Below, piece by piece: positions 19,894-32,670 of a stretch of 64,000 nt of DNA. Each line of letters starts with the position of its first letter. The stretch's first letter is position 1. The position numbers were made by a program, and so were the translations under genes. The stretch is from Asterella californica (lineage: Eukaryota > Streptophyta > Marchantiopsida > Marchantiales > Aytoniaceae), in NCBI GenBank assembly GCA_036924285.1, contig JAYKYS010000007.1, positions 11,842,001-11,906,000 of the forward strand. Reading direction: 5' to 3'. The notes beneath the pieces were generated by a model. The model did not search any database and was not told the DNA's origin. It saw only the letters and a list, made by a program, of their open reading frames with translations.

Positions 19894-22800
19894 ATGGGTA
19901 CAAACCTACGGGCTGATATGATTCCTCGGTTTGATGGAGAGTACTTCCATATCTGGAAACGTGCTATTTATATTTTCTTGAAGATTGAAGATTTGCTGCC
20001 GATCGTAGATGGATCTGAAGTCAGACCCGCAACTGACCCTGCTGCTCAAGTTGCTTGGGAGAAGAAGGACCTTAAGGCACAGTTGGTTCTTAACACTGCA
20101 TTGAGTTTGAACCTTCAGAAGTATGTTTTGTCATGCACTACTTCGAAGGCCATTTTCGATGGCAGTTTTTGATTCTACTGATTTGGTGACTAAAGCCAAT
20201 CTGAAAGATCGGTTCAGGAATCTTGTGCTTTATGAGGGACAGCCTGTTGGCCCTCATTTACAGGAATTCAAATACATTATTGCTCAGTTGGAGTCTATGG
20301 CCGTAACAGTTCCGGATGATGAGGCTATCATGAATCTTATCAGCAGCCTACCTGATAGTTTACAACCTTTAGTGCAGACGCTACGTGCCATTCCTAATTT
20401 GACTCTTGCTGGTCTTACTAGTATTCTTCTGCGTCATGAAGCTGAGCAGAAAAGAAGACATGGGACAACCGATTCGGCACAACTTCTTTATTCCCAGAAG
20501 AAGACGACGGGGAAAAAGAACGTGGTCTCAAAAGACAAGAAATTCCAAGTTTCTAGTTCTAATGGATCCGTAGAGAGGAGTGGCAATACATTTTGCAGGT
20601 ATTGCAAGAAGACGGGGCACGTTATTGATACTTGCTTCAAGTTGCAGCAGAAGAAGCGGACTGAACAAGCCTCTAAAGAGAAATCGAACGCAAGTGATGC
20701 TCCTGCTGCACAAAGGAGGATGTTGACTGTTTCTGAAGCTGTTGTCACCGATCAAGACGATTCTTGGTACATTGACACCGGAGCCACACATCATATGGCT
20801 GCTAATCGTGATTACTTTCATTCCTACACAGAAATCACTTCATCTCAGAATGTTTTCTTTGGTGACAACTCTTCTCATCCCATTGCTGGCATTGGTACAG
20901 TGGTCGTTAAGTTACCTCATGGAGAGGAGGTAGAGGTCACGAAGGTCTACCATGTTCCAAACTTACGGAAGAACCTATTTTCTGCACGATATTTTGACAA
21001 CAAAGGAGGGTCTTTGTTGTTTTCTCGTGGTTCTTGTCGGCTTGAACTTGCAGGAGGAGAGTTTTTGGCAGATTGTCCACTGCAACAATGTCTTTACAAG
21101 TTGGGAGATGTTGTTTACCCTGTCTTTGCCGCAGCTGCTACTTCTCCGGTGGAAGCTGTTCAAGTTTCAGAGGCATCTAATCTTTGGCACTTGAGACTTG
21201 GTCACATTGGTGAAACCAGAATTCAACAACTTCAGGCGAAGGGAATGGTGAATGGTTTACCCAAGTTCACTTCTTCTCACGTAAGATGTGAATCTTGTCT
21301 TCTGGGAAAGCAGACCCGTGACGCTTTTCCCACTGGAGGAGGTACTAGAGCTACAGCTTTGTTGCAGTTAGTTCACTCAGATATCTGCGGTCCTATTTCT
21401 CCTTCTACTTGTTCTGGGTACAAGTATTTTCTTACTTTTACAGATGATTTCTCGAGATACACCTATGTGTATCTATTGAGGAGCAAATCTGATTGTTTCA
21501 AGATCTTCAAAGAGTTCCTTGCCGTTGCTGAACGTACTACTGGTGAGAAGTTGAAGACTCTGCGGTCAGATAATGGTGGAGAGTATGTTTCTAGGGAATT
21601 TAACTCGTTTTGTGCTGAGAAAGGAATAAGTCATCAACTGACTACTCCTTATACGTCACAACAGAATGGAGTCAGTGAAAGGAAAAACAGAACTCTGACT
21701 GAGATGGTGCGGTCGATGTTGATACACGCTGGTTTACCAAAGTCTTATTGGGGAGAAGCACTTGTAACATCATGCTACATTCTCAACCGTTGTCCCACAA
21801 AGGCTTTGGCTCCGGATGTTACTCCTTATCATTTGTGGGTTGGTAGAGTACCAGATATTTCTCATCTCAGGGTATTTGGATGCACAGCCTACGCACTAGT
21901 ACCTGATACAACCACTCGTAAGAAGCTTGATTCTAGGAGTGAACGGTGCATCTTTCTTGGTTATAGTGAAGATTCCAAGGCATACAAGTTAGCTAGAGTC
22001 AGTAATCAAAATATTCTCTTCTCAAGAGATGTAGTCTTTCACGAGGATGTTTTCCTGAAGTCTTCCATTCTGAATCCTGAGGATTTTTCAGTACCATCTA
22101 CTTCTCTTAGTAACGTTGACTCTGTGTCTCCCTCTGGGCATCATAAATTGCCATTTTTTCCTCCTGCTCAATCAGTTTCATCTGTTCAAACATTTTGTGT
22201 ACCAGGACCTCCTATTATCTCACCTAGTGTCCTGCCTCCTACATCTAATGTTTCACCCAGTTTTGCTTCCCCTAGTCACGTGGTTTCTCCTGGTGCTATT
22301 CCAAGTTTTTCTCCTGGAGCAGGTGCAGCTTCTCCACGTAACAGCTTGGGCACAAGTTCATCTGATCAAGGACCTGGCATAAGGATGAGTGACTGGACTC
22401 CTCATGACAAAGATCAAGCGATAGAAGATTTGTTTGTGGATCTTGAGGTAGATCATGGATCTGGAGGTATGGTAAGTGCGCCTTCTCAGGGGTCTCAGCA
22501 GGTCACAAGCTTAAGGAGGTCTACTCGTCAAAGGAAGCCTACTGTAAGATATGATGAAGCATCCTTTGTGCCACCACGGTCGCTGTTTGTTTCAGCACTT
22601 CAAGCATCAGTTTTACCTCAGGAACCTGATTCTTATACAGCAGCTGTGTCCAGTCCGGAGTGTGAGCACTGAAGGAGAGCAATTGCAGAAGAGCTCCAAG
22701 CTATGGAGAAGATGTCAACTTGGACGTTAGTTCCATTGCCTGCAGATCGTCATGTTGTGGGTTGTCGTTGGGTTTTTAAACTCAAAACTCAACCTGATGG

Positions 22801-24190
22801 TACAGTCTTGAGATATAAGGCTCGTCTAGTTGCCCAAGGGTTTTCACAAATCAAGGGATTAGATTATGAAGAGACATTTTCTCCAGTAATCAGGATGCAA
22901 TCAGTTCGTGTGCTCTTGGCTATTGCTGTGCAGTTTGGCTTGCATATCCACCAGATGGACGTGAAGACTGCATTCTTGAATGGGATTCTGGAAGAAGAGG
23001 TTTACATGAAGCTGCCAGAAGGTCTGTCACCAGCGGATCCTACTTTGGTTTGCAAGTTAACAAAGTCTATCTATGGTTTGAAACAGTCCTCAAGGACTTG
23101 GTTTCAGCGTATGGATACTTATCTTAAGAAGATAAGTTTCAAGCCAGTGGGAGCTGACACAAATATCTATTTGTTTACTGATCAGCTTGGAATTTTAATT
23201 CTAGCACTTTATGTAGATGATATTCTACTCATGGCTGTTAATCTGGAGCTGATGCAGTATGCCAAGATGCTTCTTAGTCACGAATTTGAGATGGCAGATT
23301 TATGACAGGTTCACCATTTCCTGGACATACACATCAGTTATGATGTCTTAAATGACATTATGGACTTGTCCCAGACATTTTACATTTTGCAGAAGCTTGC
23401 TGTTTTTCACCTGGAGAATGCAAAGGCGCTGAGTACACCAATGGCTGTGGGAAGGCGTCCATCTCGTGAAGAGTCTCCCACTACAGACGAAGAGAGGGAG
23501 CAGATGAAAGTTATACCTTATGAGAGTGCAGTTGGATCGCTGATGTGGACAGCACTGTGCACGCGACCTGATATTGCTTTCTCTACATTTTCACTGGCTC
23601 AGTTCATGTCTGATCCAGGACTTGCACATTGGGTAGCTGTCAAGAGAGTATTCCGTTACTTGAAGGGGACAGTCAACTTTACTCTACGTTACAAACGTCT
23701 AGAGAAGCCGTCCCTGTTGCTGGGTTATTCAGATGCGGATTGGACTGGTGACTCAGACACTAGGAAGTCTACTTCTGGATTCTGCTTTTTACTCTCAGGT
23801 GCTACAGTCAGTTGGAGCAGTACTCGACAGAAATCTGTGGCACTTTCTACAACAGAGGCTGAATATCTGGCAATGTCCAAAGCAGCAGCAGAAGCTATCT
23901 GGCTACGGGAATTGTTGAAGGAAGTCAGACCTGAATGTGCAACCAGCACTGTCACCATCTTTTGTGACAACAAAAGTGCAATTTCTCTTCTAGGAACTAC
24001 CAAGTTTCATGATAGGAGTAAGCATATTGATATTCGGTACAAGTTCATAAATCAGCATGTGGCTGATAAGATTATCAGCGTGTTATACTGCTCTAGTGAG
24101 GATCAACTGGTAGACATTTTCACTAAACCCTTGACCAAAGAGAATCACTATAGGCTGGTAAGGATGTTAGGACTATGTGATAATCGTTGA
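19894..24190 (+). pseudogene. Copia gag-pol polyprotein, broken at three places
   Basis: Translation begins at ATG 19894 with a gag domain. The frame shifts near 20155-20172 and continues in another frame. Landmarks are the zinc knuckle CRYCKKTGHVIDTC (~20592-20636), protease WYIDTGATHH (~20765), integrase HLRLGH and CESCLLGK with HSDICGP, RSDNGGEY and SERKN, reverse transcriptase with YVDDILL (~23210) and RNase H with STTEAEY and SKHIDIRY, ending at 24190. In-frame TGA codons interrupt it at 22670-22672 (integrase/RT linker) and 23303-23305 (after the RT palm). Domain order PR-IN-RT-RH is diagnostic of Copia. The breaks make it inactive. Confidence 0.95.
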
Positions 24191-24206
24191 GTGAGAGTTA
24201 CTTACT

Positions 24207-24215
24207 AAGTGGGAG
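24207..24215 (+). other. Polypurine tract
   Basis: AAGTGGGAG lies immediately before the 3' LTR, the usual primer for plus-strand synthesis in plant Copia elements. Confidence 0.75.
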
Positions 24216-24486
24216 TGTTAGTTCAATAGTAGTTAGCAACTCTCACAGTCTCATCAGCGCAGAACGTTAGAGTAACGTCATTTCCAGTAATTCAATTTAG
24301 AGGCAGGTTTGCGTACATAGACGTTGTGAGCGTGGCTCATTGTCTCCTGTCTCAGGTTCTCTTTCATGTGGTTCCCGTCGGTGATGTACGACTCACATCT
24401 TTGGATCAGTGCAGTAAATCTCTCTTGAAATCTCTCATCTGTGTCGAGAAACAGGTTTTCTGTTTATTGCTTCCGCATTTCTGACA
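24216..24486 (+). repeat. 3' LTR of Copia element
   Basis: 271 bp, two differences from the 5' LTR, followed by the GAGAC target duplication. Confidence 0.97.
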
Positions 24487-24491
24487 GAGAC

Positions 24492-25030
24492 TTGAATGTT
24501 GTGATGATCGTTATATTATGTGTACATTATTAACAAGTTTAGAGCACTATAGCTATGGTGTAATCAGACCAGGAGAGTGAGCTTTAAGCGTATTGACCCA
24601 GTAAGCTTGTAGTTTGAAGAGTACAAGAAGAAATCGATCTCCGGTCGAATAGTGAAGAAAATACTACTCTAGCTAAAGTATGATCAGTATATTTTCCTTG
24701 CATCCACTCTTTAACCGGCGTATGTGAAATTTGAATGTTGTGATAAAAGGTGTAAATCTCCTAAGAGTAATATTCTCTTTGACTTAATAGTAAGTTTACA
24801 GCTAAACAATAAGTTACTATGTAGAGGTAGAGGTAAGCGCTCTGGAGTTGAGCTTTCAGTAAGCTTAAACCGGATGAATCGGTAAGCTTGTAGTTCGAAG
24901 AATGCAAGAGATCTCCCAGTAATGAAGAAATTAATTCTGCTCTGATACAATGTTTCCTGCGTGGGATGTCCGGATATCTCACATTTTCTTTTTCAACTGC
25001 AACTTACATAATTGATGGCACGTCTCTCAG
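24492..25030. other. Remainder of heparanase intron
   Basis: Contains a degenerate ~240-bp tandem duplication (TTGAATGTTGTGAT near 24494 and 24732; GTAAGCTTGTAGTT near 24602 and 24881) and ends in a good 3' splice site, TCTCTCAG, at 25030. Confidence 0.55.
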
Positions 25031-25370
25031 GGCGGATTGACACTGCATATCCTCAACTACAGCAACTCTACAAGATACAATCTTGCAGTAGATTTTGTTG
25101 GGGCCATCGACCGCGCAGGTTCCCGAGACTCCCCCAAATGGAAATCTTACTAGCAGGGTTGTCTTGCTTAACGAGCAGCCTCTGCAGTTGACGGCCTCTG
25201 GAGAAGTTCCATACGTTTTGCGCTTGCACTACAGAGGAACTAGCCCTATCTATGTAGAGTCTCTCACGAATGCAGTTATATCGTTCAAAATTGTCGTTAA
25301 TGTACGTGCCTCTAGGGCCATCAGAATGACTACATCTCCTGGAGCATGGTCGTCCAAGGAGAAATTCTGA

Positions 25371-28263
25371 CAAGTTCCTGCATGCAGACCTACTAGAATA
25401 AGATCCAAGTCATTGTGCTGGTTACTTTAATTTCAATTTTCAAGCAGTTTATCAGCAAATATTAAGTGTAGAAAGTTTGAGATGCAATATGAGTGAGTGT
25501 TGTTTTGTAACTCACAATTTGTGAAAACAATAGATTCCGAATTAAATATTACTATCTTATTTATGGCTTTCTCTACATATAATTATATATGAACATTATA
25601 TGCAGTAATATAGTTTCCATAATGATACGGTATATAAGACTAAATGTAGGTTTCTATGAAATTTACGTTTTATAGAAATATCTCTAAAAATAATCCCCAA
25701 GTCTGAAGTCACATACTTGTAAAAGACTTGTAAGGGAAAGTATAATTTAAAATGAAAACACTTCTAGAATCCTTTTTTAGATTAGTTTTTGTTATTTATA
25801 AGTCTATTTTACTCTATGAAAGCTTTCACAAAATAAATTTGATCTTCTTGCAATAAGTGTTTCCTTATAGTCCACTCATCTTAAAGTTTGTTTAAACCCC
25901 CTACTCCACTATAAGAGCTCCGGACCACTCGGAACCTCTCATTTGTGAGTTCACGATTACTTAGGCTAAGCACAAAAAGATATTAACGTAAAATTGCTTT
26001 CTTCACCGAGTTTTCATTCTATCACAGAATCTGAAGAATGAAGATGCATTTGAAAGCTACTCACAAGCTTTGCATTTTTTCATTTGTTTCAATCAATATG
26101 CAATTAGTTAGAAGTGACTGAGATCTATATAATTAAAATTTGCACATTTGAATTCTTGGAGGATTCACGAGACCTAAAGTACAAAGGCAGAAGAAAAAAG
26201 TATTCATTTCCTCTTTTTATAGTAGAATTGACAGTTTAATGAAATTTTATAAAACTTACAAGAATTTCTTACAACATAACATATCAACGGAAAATATATC
26301 TAGTAAATTGAAATTCTTAGATATATTATAATTTATGAACTGTGTACATGGCTATTGATAATCTAAAATATGTATCAACTTGGTTATATTTTAATAACTG
26401 CTTATAGGTCTACACATAACACACAAGGACATATTAAGAATATTTTCCATGCACGACATATATCAATACATAAAACAGAACATCTTTCGAAAGAATAACA
26501 TGTCTAGAGATTTTTAAATACAAGAAACCGCGATAGGCATTATAGGCGCATGTTTTATGCTTTCCCTCGTCAAGGAATATTTTTTCCCAGTTTCGAGGAG
26601 CCCTATCATACACAACATTTTGAACGTATATAAGGTAATTATAAAAGAAATATACATGCACTAGTCAGAATGATAGTTTGATTTCCACATTATATACATT
26701 TTAAAGCAATAAATTGCTTGAATCATAACATCAAATCAGATTCTCTTTAAATAAATCATTCTGAACTATGAACTGAAGCTTTAATAATATACTTAAGTAA
26801 AATTTAGCACACTTAAGTAATATATTTTATTGGCTGTGATAAAGAACAGTACTTCCTTTCCTATTTGGCGTTGTTATTATAAAATAACAATTATTATACC
26901 TCTCTTAAAATTAAGTTTTCAAAATTCTATATACTTATGAAGCCCAATCTAGAGTGACTATCTTGATTCAGTAATAAACTGCAACACACTATGCTTGGGA
27001 GTTCACAATACAAGATGCAATTAGGGCCAAGTCACACACAATGGAGTTACCATGATAACTCATAATGTTATAATGTTAGAACTTGCCTCTTGTATAACAA
27101 TAGACTGTTGGACCAAGATGAGTACCTTTTGGGCACCGATTGGGACACGATAGATCTGTTTAGAAGCTTAATGGACACACAAACTTGCGTAGATCTCAAA
27201 ACTTGACTAAAGTCTGTACTTTCATCTTTTCATGATAGAAGTGACCGTAGTTAAATTAATGATGGTCATATTTCGTCCAAACTACCTGATAAGTGACGTA
27301 GTAAATCGCGGTACAAGATTGGAGGAAAAGCATGTTGCGAAGCAACTACACGGGACAAACTTAGATAGCCGCAGGGGAGCTTTTATCTTTAAAAACCATG
27401 TAGATATGGCCTTGGAATTCTCATGTGTTGCGCATGGGGTTTATCCATGATTCAGATTTGAGCTTTCGGATCGAAAATTAGCTACAGAGGTTAGCTTGCT
27501 ACGTGGACCCGAATTTCTGTTTTACTGGAGAACCTAGAGCAGATATTATCGGCATAGCGCTACCTGTGTATCCAAGACACAGCCAGACCTAATCTTCTCA
27601 CTGACATAAATAGACCAGAAAGGACAACGTAATCCTTAACGATAGCCACTCAATTACACAGTGTTTGAGACAAGTGAATAAGAGGATTGTGATAAGCACT
27701 TTGGAAGTAAGCCTTAATCTTCTCTGAAATAAACCAGAAACTTAATCCTCAACGACAGCAACTCATCTGCACCATGTTTGACATATGCTGAATCAGAGTA
27801 CTATGGTAAACACTCTAAACATCAAACTGCTTACTGTCATCGATCAGTGCTTCAATAGAGGCTTCAGCATTATCAGGAAGAGTAATAAGAAAGACAGGTT
27901 TCCAGTTCTAGTTACTGTAGTTCAAGTATAGAGCATTTCCGATGAGCTTCTGACACTGCAGTGAAAGTCCAAGTTCAAATGCATTCAGATAGTTGCAAGT
28001 GGGAGGACTTCTACAACGAAAGAAAAGTCTATAACGATTTACTTCCATTTAAGCACACGGACTTTTGGCACTGTCAGTTACAAACGATAACACTTGGATG
28101 CATAAATATGTATCAAACACAACGTTAACCAGGTTTTGTATTTCATTTCCAGATAATCTTGTTCATCCGCAATGATTTGTAGCAGATCTACAGAAGTACT
28201 TAGCATAACAGCGTAAACAGAACGCATAACATCTCGGCTGCAAGCATGCTCTGTAGTAGAAAC
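25371..28263. other. Intergenic, AT-rich, no gene supported
   Basis: Only short ORFs with AT-biased composition are present. Near 27588 and 27714 a ~125-bp degenerate direct repeat (CTTAATCTTCTCTGA...ACCAGAAA) lies downstream of the F-box gene. Otherwise I see nothing. Confidence 0.6.
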
Positions 28264-29742
28264 CTACGGTTTCATAAATGAAGGTTGAAAGAACTCTAGT
28301 TTGTAAACACTTGATCCATCGCGCTTCTGAAAGGGATAATAAGTCGGCAGAAAACGCCATTTACGAGCTTTGGTATCGATTTGCAGCAGAATCCCATTCT
28401 TCTTGAGTTCGGGTATACCAGGAGAGTCCGAACTCGATGACTGCTTCACAGTATACTTGGTACATGGCTGAACATTGTAGAAGATCACCTTGTCACCATG
28501 TCCTTCACAACGAAAATCCTGTCTAAGCCTAGTTGCCCAATCCCACTGCTGTGCAGTGGCAGAACATAGCAGTTTGTTAGGCATTCCGTGGTAGTCAACC
28601 AGGCACCTCCACAACTTTGAGACTGAGGTTGCCGACTGGTCGAGTTTGAAGAAGCACCACGTATGGTATGGACGCCCAGTATGTGGATCGGGAAGAGGCC
28701 ATCTCCTAAGAGCCACGAACATTACCTCGCCTCCGCATTGCACGATCTGAGGAAGATGTTCGCCACCTTCATGCTTTGGTACCCATGCTATGTCACTCCA
28801 GACGTTAGCATCCGAGTCGTACTTGCCCATACGTGGCTCAAACAACGGACTCTCTATGAGTCGCGGGTGTACGTATACCACCTTCCGATATAGAAAATAG
28901 AAGCACCCTCCTAATGAAGCTTTTGAGAATAAGAAGGGTAAGTCTTGAATAGGACCCCTCCCAAACGTCCACGAGGAATTCCTCGAGTCATATACACAGT
29001 AGACCCTGAAGGACTCTATGAATTTTGGGTACACGGTAGAAAAGAGTAGCTTGTAATGCTTTTCATTCGTGCCTTCGATCACACCAGCCAGTCTGAAATA
29101 ACCTTCGCTGCGGATTGTGTACTCTGCTGGAAGTTGAGGCACTATGAGACGTCTCAGTTTCATTGTTACTGGGTTGTAGATTGTCACACAAGGATCTGAA
29201 TTCCAGTGAACAGCACAAGTGCAAGTAAGAATGAGGAGGCCCAGGCTTGCGACGGTGGTACACCGGAAGCAAGGCGAACACTTTCTGCCATCCTCGCAGT
29301 AGAGACGCAAACCTGCCAAAGCATGACCAGTATCCATTCTGAGCCACTCTCGATTATCAGGTTTGAGGGCGAGAAGAGCCGCATCTGTTGCAGACGATTC
29401 TCGGAATCTCATAATCAGAGGGATGCTTGTCGAGGACTGCATATTTGCTTCTGAAGTCCATTCTTCGGTCGCTACCGCCAGATTCCATCTCTTGCACACT
29501 CTACGGCAATGAAGAAGGTCCTCGTAAAGGACCCCTTTCATAATTTTCTCCCATATCTCCTCCGGTAACTCATAAGCATCCAGTTTGGCGTAATGCTGCA
29601 TCGCCTTCTTGAATTCTTCCTCGGGTAGGATGTCTTCTAACCCATAATCGTGGCGAAGGCGACCAACTCTCCGCTTTGGACGAAGGTCCACGAAAGGATC
29701 TTCCCGTGATTCTTTCCATACTGCAGGCCACTGCGTTGCCAT
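28264..29742 (-). CDS. F-box protein (492 aa)
   Basis: Single-exon gene from ATG at 29742 to TAG at 28264-28266. Residues ~57-95 (ELPEEIWEKIMKGVLYEDLLHCRRVCKRWNLAV region) form an F-box, the Skp1-binding part of SCF ubiquitin ligases. A basic patch, RPKRRVGRLR (21-30), precedes it. The ~390 residues after it look like the beta-rich substrate-binding half common in plant F-box/kelch-type proteins (NPVTMKLRRL, YDSDANVWSDIAWVP, FKLDQ). No clear kelch repeats can be counted by eye. The frame is fully open and the composition is gene-like. The target is unknown. It is the best intact host gene here, ~550 bp from the edge of segment copy B. Confidence 0.88.
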   Translation of the reverse strand: MATQWPAVWKESREDPFVDLRPKRRVGRLRHDYGLEDILPEEEFKKAMQHYAKLDAYELPEEIWEKIMKGVLYEDLLHCRRVCKRWNLAVATEEWTSEANMQSSTSIPLIMRFRESSATDAALLALKPDNREWLRMDTGHALAGLRLYCEDGRKCSPCFRCTTVASLGLLILTCTCAVHWNSDPCVTIYNPVTMKLRRLIVPQLPAEYTIRSEGYFRLAGVIEGTNEKHYKLLFSTVYPKFIESFRVYCVYDSRNSSWTFGRGPIQDLPFLFSKASLGGCFYFLYRKVVYVHPRLIESPLFEPRMGKYDSDANVWSDIAWVPKHEGGEHLPQIVQCGGEVMFVALRRWPLPDPHTGRPYHTWCFFKLDQSATSVSKLWRCLVDYHGMPNKLLCSATAQQWDWATRLRQDFRCEGHGDKVIFYNVQPCTKYTVKQSSSSDSPGIPELKKNGILLQIDTKARKWRFLPTYYPFQKRDGSSVYKLEFFQPSFMKP

Positions 29743-30293
29743 GTCTCGAAGTTGAGTAAGGTTAAGCTAAGAGAAGAACAAGTAGTGTAAGCTCCTCCCC
29801 TCTCCACGAAATCTAACGCACTGACAAGAGCTGAAAGAGATGATAGAGTAGCACATTTGGACACTTATAGCACTGAAGTCAGATATGACCGTTAGCAGGA
29901 ACTGCTGAGTGTAATACAATCAATCTCAGATCTCTTCAATCGTGACCTGAAATGAAATCGCTCAATATTCAAAAGATTTGGTCTCTCTTCATCCGGCTTT
30001 TGATTTGGTACATGTACTCTGGGCATTTAAATACACTCTGAAACTAAATTAATTTATATCATAACATTAAAATTTGATGAAGTTACCACGAGCTCGTGAA
30101 CTTACATATATATAAAAGAGATTAGGTTAATAAACAATTGACAACCTACAAAATCACAAGGCTCTCTTTCCTACTTGCACTCGTTTTGTGCAGTATCCAG
30201 AAGCAAATGCATTCTCCGTAGTTTTGGGGTTACGCAGAGATTAAACATTTCAAATATATTGCAGATATATGTGATTTAGCTTAGTCCACACCG
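29743..30293. promoter_or_regulatory. Upstream region of the F-box gene
   Basis: 551 bp between the F-box start and segment copy B. It should hold the promoter and 5' UTR, but I cannot fix a TATA box or start site. No ORF. Confidence 0.4.
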
Positions 30294-30879
30294 AACAACA
30301 ACAAAAGTGAAATGCTTAAATCCTTTCTGGTAGGAGAAACTTTTTCGGGTTAATGTACATACATTTTACGGAGGTAAGCCTTTTCATTTTCGTCAATGAT
30401 TTAGAGGGAAGGACAAAGGAAAGAGACAAAAAAAACATACCAAAATCCATATTTTTTTCTTACTGTCTTTGCAATAGGTTGGAAAGTTGAAACGTAATCC
30501 TAACTGCATTTCATTGAGTTACCTAGTGGATTCCACGTCATCTTCTTCCATAGCGCAATCGACTGGGACATGATACGATATCAAATTTCCTCATACTTCC
30601 AAATTTAAAACTGGAATTTACAGTTTGAACTTGTAAACCTCAAGTGTGAGAAGATGTGTACAGTTAGGAGTACAATTAGGAGCATTCTTGTAAATGATTC
30701 AATTAAATGGGTACTCCCGTTTTAAGATCCTTTCGCCTCTTCGTTTTCTTTTCTTTCTTTTACTTTCCCTTTATGATGGAAACATCATAAAATCCCTTTG
30801 GAGAGCGATGGAGATGTCTTACAACAGAGATTTGAAACCTCCTAATGCTTGAATCACGAACGATGTTGACTGGCTCATG

Positions 30880-31209
30880 TCATGTCATATACTGTAGCTC
30901 TGAAGATAACTCCCGCGCAGAGTTTATGCTGAAGGCTGGCATCGGACGTATGTAGCCTAATGTAGGTCTTCCAGCCAAGCCAGACAGTAACTTCTGGTCG
31001 GCAGCTGGCTGATGGAGAGTTTCAGCCAGGTCGTTGTATAGCTGAGTCGGACTGTACGCTCTATCCAATGGTAGCCGCTTGAGAGAGACAGCTTCTGCTT
31101 GATGGTTCCTGGTTGGCGTGTGCGGGAGGGAAAAAGGGTAGCAGGTGAGGTTTGACGCTTCACCCACTATTGTTTCACCGTAAGTTTGACTCGCCACCAA
31201 ACTCTCCAT
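30880..31209 (-). CDS. Small hypothetical protein, copy B (109 aa)
   Basis: Copy B version of the unrecognised ORF at 591-917. The ATG is at 31209 and the reading frame is open throughout. It has one extra codon (Leu in RPTLGY) and about three substitutions relative to copy A (for example Ser to Gly near the N-terminus, Phe to Ser in YPFFLP). An in-frame indel rather than a frameshift weakly suggests constraint, but two young copies are little evidence. Function unknown. Confidence 0.35.
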   Translation of the reverse strand: MESLVASQTYGETIVGEASNLTCYPFSLPHTPTRNHQAEAVSLKRLPLDRAYSPTQLYNDLAETLHQPAADQKLLSGLAGRPTLGYIRPMPAFSINSARELSSELQYMT

Positions 31210-31599
31210 CAAACTGAAATTTTGTGTCTCGTTAGATCCAAGGCCTCATCCGCACGACACCCTTGGCTGGATGTTTACTTTTTCCTGGAGATCTACACGT
31301 AGGATCGGTGATAAATAATGTTCGCAAGGAACTATACTTCTAGATTCGATTCCAATCTTAGCATGTGTATGAATACGCATACATATTCACCTCTTCCAAG
31401 TTGGGAAGAGTGGCAAAGAGCTTTAATTCATTTCTTAACTTTTCTTACTGGAAGGGTTACGTTATACAGTTTGAAATAATTTTGTTTGTGGGTTACATTG
31501 GTCTTTACAGAGAAGAAGTTCTGTTCGCGTGAGTCGCTCATGGGTTTTGTGCAACTCAAGCGATCATATGTAATCACGTTACCAAGTGGGTTAAATTTC

Positions 31600-32670
31600 T
31601 AAATTTAGTGAAATTAATTTAGATAATTTAGTCACAAGTTAGAATTTGCAAACCCAGTTCACCAACACTCTTCCCGTGACTCTGCGCTTCAGTAAACTCT
31701 ATTCTTCAACTTTTCTTTTTAGATTTAATGAAATAAATTTATAGAAACTTATCACAAGTTACAATTTGCAAACCCACTCCAGCACCACTCTTTTGTGACT
31801 CTGTGCTTTAGTAAATTATATTTTTCACTAAAATATTTTGAAGACTATTGTAAGCAAATCGTGAATAATTATTTTGGTGACTTGTTTTAACATTATCTTT
31901 TTCTTCCATTTTCTTAGAACTGTAATTTGGATGCATATTCAATTCCTTTTACAAAATCTAAGTTAGATAGTTTCTTTTAGACCAAATCTTTCTCACCGCA
32001 AATTTCTCTTAATGCGGGGAGAAATTGGGCGGGTTGGTTTTGTCCCCACATGTACGTAAACTGTAGTTCGTTCTGAGTGACTTGGGAAAGTACTTGATAA
32101 CACGTCACAGAAAGCTATCTAAGTAAAGAGATTCATTAGTAAAGCCTTGCTTAATGCAAAATTATCTTAAATTCTGTGCTTTAGTAAACTCTATTCTTTA
32201 AAAAAAATATATATTAATGAAGTAAATTGGAAGAAACTTTGTCACAAGTGCAATTTGCAAACTCATTCCAACACTACATTTTTTGTGGCTCTACGCTTTA
32301 GTAAATTGTATTTTTCACTAAATATTGAAGACTATTGTAAGCCAATCATGAATAATAATTTTGGTGACTTGTTTTAACATTATTTTTTTCTTCCATGTTC
32401 TTAGAAGTGCAATTTGGATGTATATTCAATTCCCTTTACAAAATCTAAGTTAGATAGTTTAGTTTAGACCAAATCTTTCTCACCGCAGATTTCTCTCAAT
32501 GCGGTGAGAAATTGGATGGGTTGGTTTTGTCCCCATATTTACGTAGACCGTAGTTCGTTCTGAGTGACTTGAGAAAGTACTTGATGACACATCACAGAAA
32601 GCTATCTAAGTAAAGAGAAAAAGTTATCTAAGTAAAGAGAGTCATTAGTAAAGTAATGCAAAATTATCGC
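31600..32670. repeat. Nested tandem duplication, copy B counterpart
   Basis: Same two ~490-bp units as at 2110-3150, with small indels in the A/T runs. The hairpin with TTCTCACCGCA arms is present in both units. No coding signal. Confidence 0.75.

Larger units (their letters stand above)
19526..24486 (+). mobile_element. Copia LTR retrotransposon, 4961 bp
   Basis: LTRs at 19526-19796 and 24216-24486 (271 bp each) begin TGTTAG and end CTGACA. A 5-bp target duplication, GAGAC, flanks it (19521-19525, 24487-24491). The LTRs differ at two positions (19589 T / 24279 C; 19643 C / 24333 T), so insertion is recent. It lies sense-oriented in an intron of the heparanase remnant. Gag-pol is interrupted by one frameshift and two stops, so mobility would need proteins from a related element. 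Confidence 0.98.
18339..25370 (+). pseudogene. 5'-truncated heparanase-like (GH79) gene interrupted by Copia
   Basis: Four exons fit: 18339-18531 (ATDPNNL ... AWVGESGGAFNSG, the GH79 VGESGGAYNSG motif with the nucleophile Glu), 18834-18959 (YLDMLG ... FCRQTFVEGFYG ... NFVPNPDYY), 19376-19478 (ALLWGKLMG) and 25031 onward (GGLTLHILNYSN). The first three junctions keep phase. In the last exon the frame shifts near 25110-25125; the new frame (LNEQPLQLTASGEVP) matches the family C-terminus to a stop at 25370. The N-terminal half, with the signal peptide and acid/base residue, is missing: homology starts 278 bp right of the segment-duplication edge. Plant GH79 enzymes act on cell-wall arabinogalactan glucuronides. 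Judged non-functional. Confidence 0.85.

Noticed and set aside
20123..20172. Separate start of a second Copia protein at 20123
   Set aside because: The ATG lies inside the gag frame of another phase; it is an artefact of the frameshift, not a real start.
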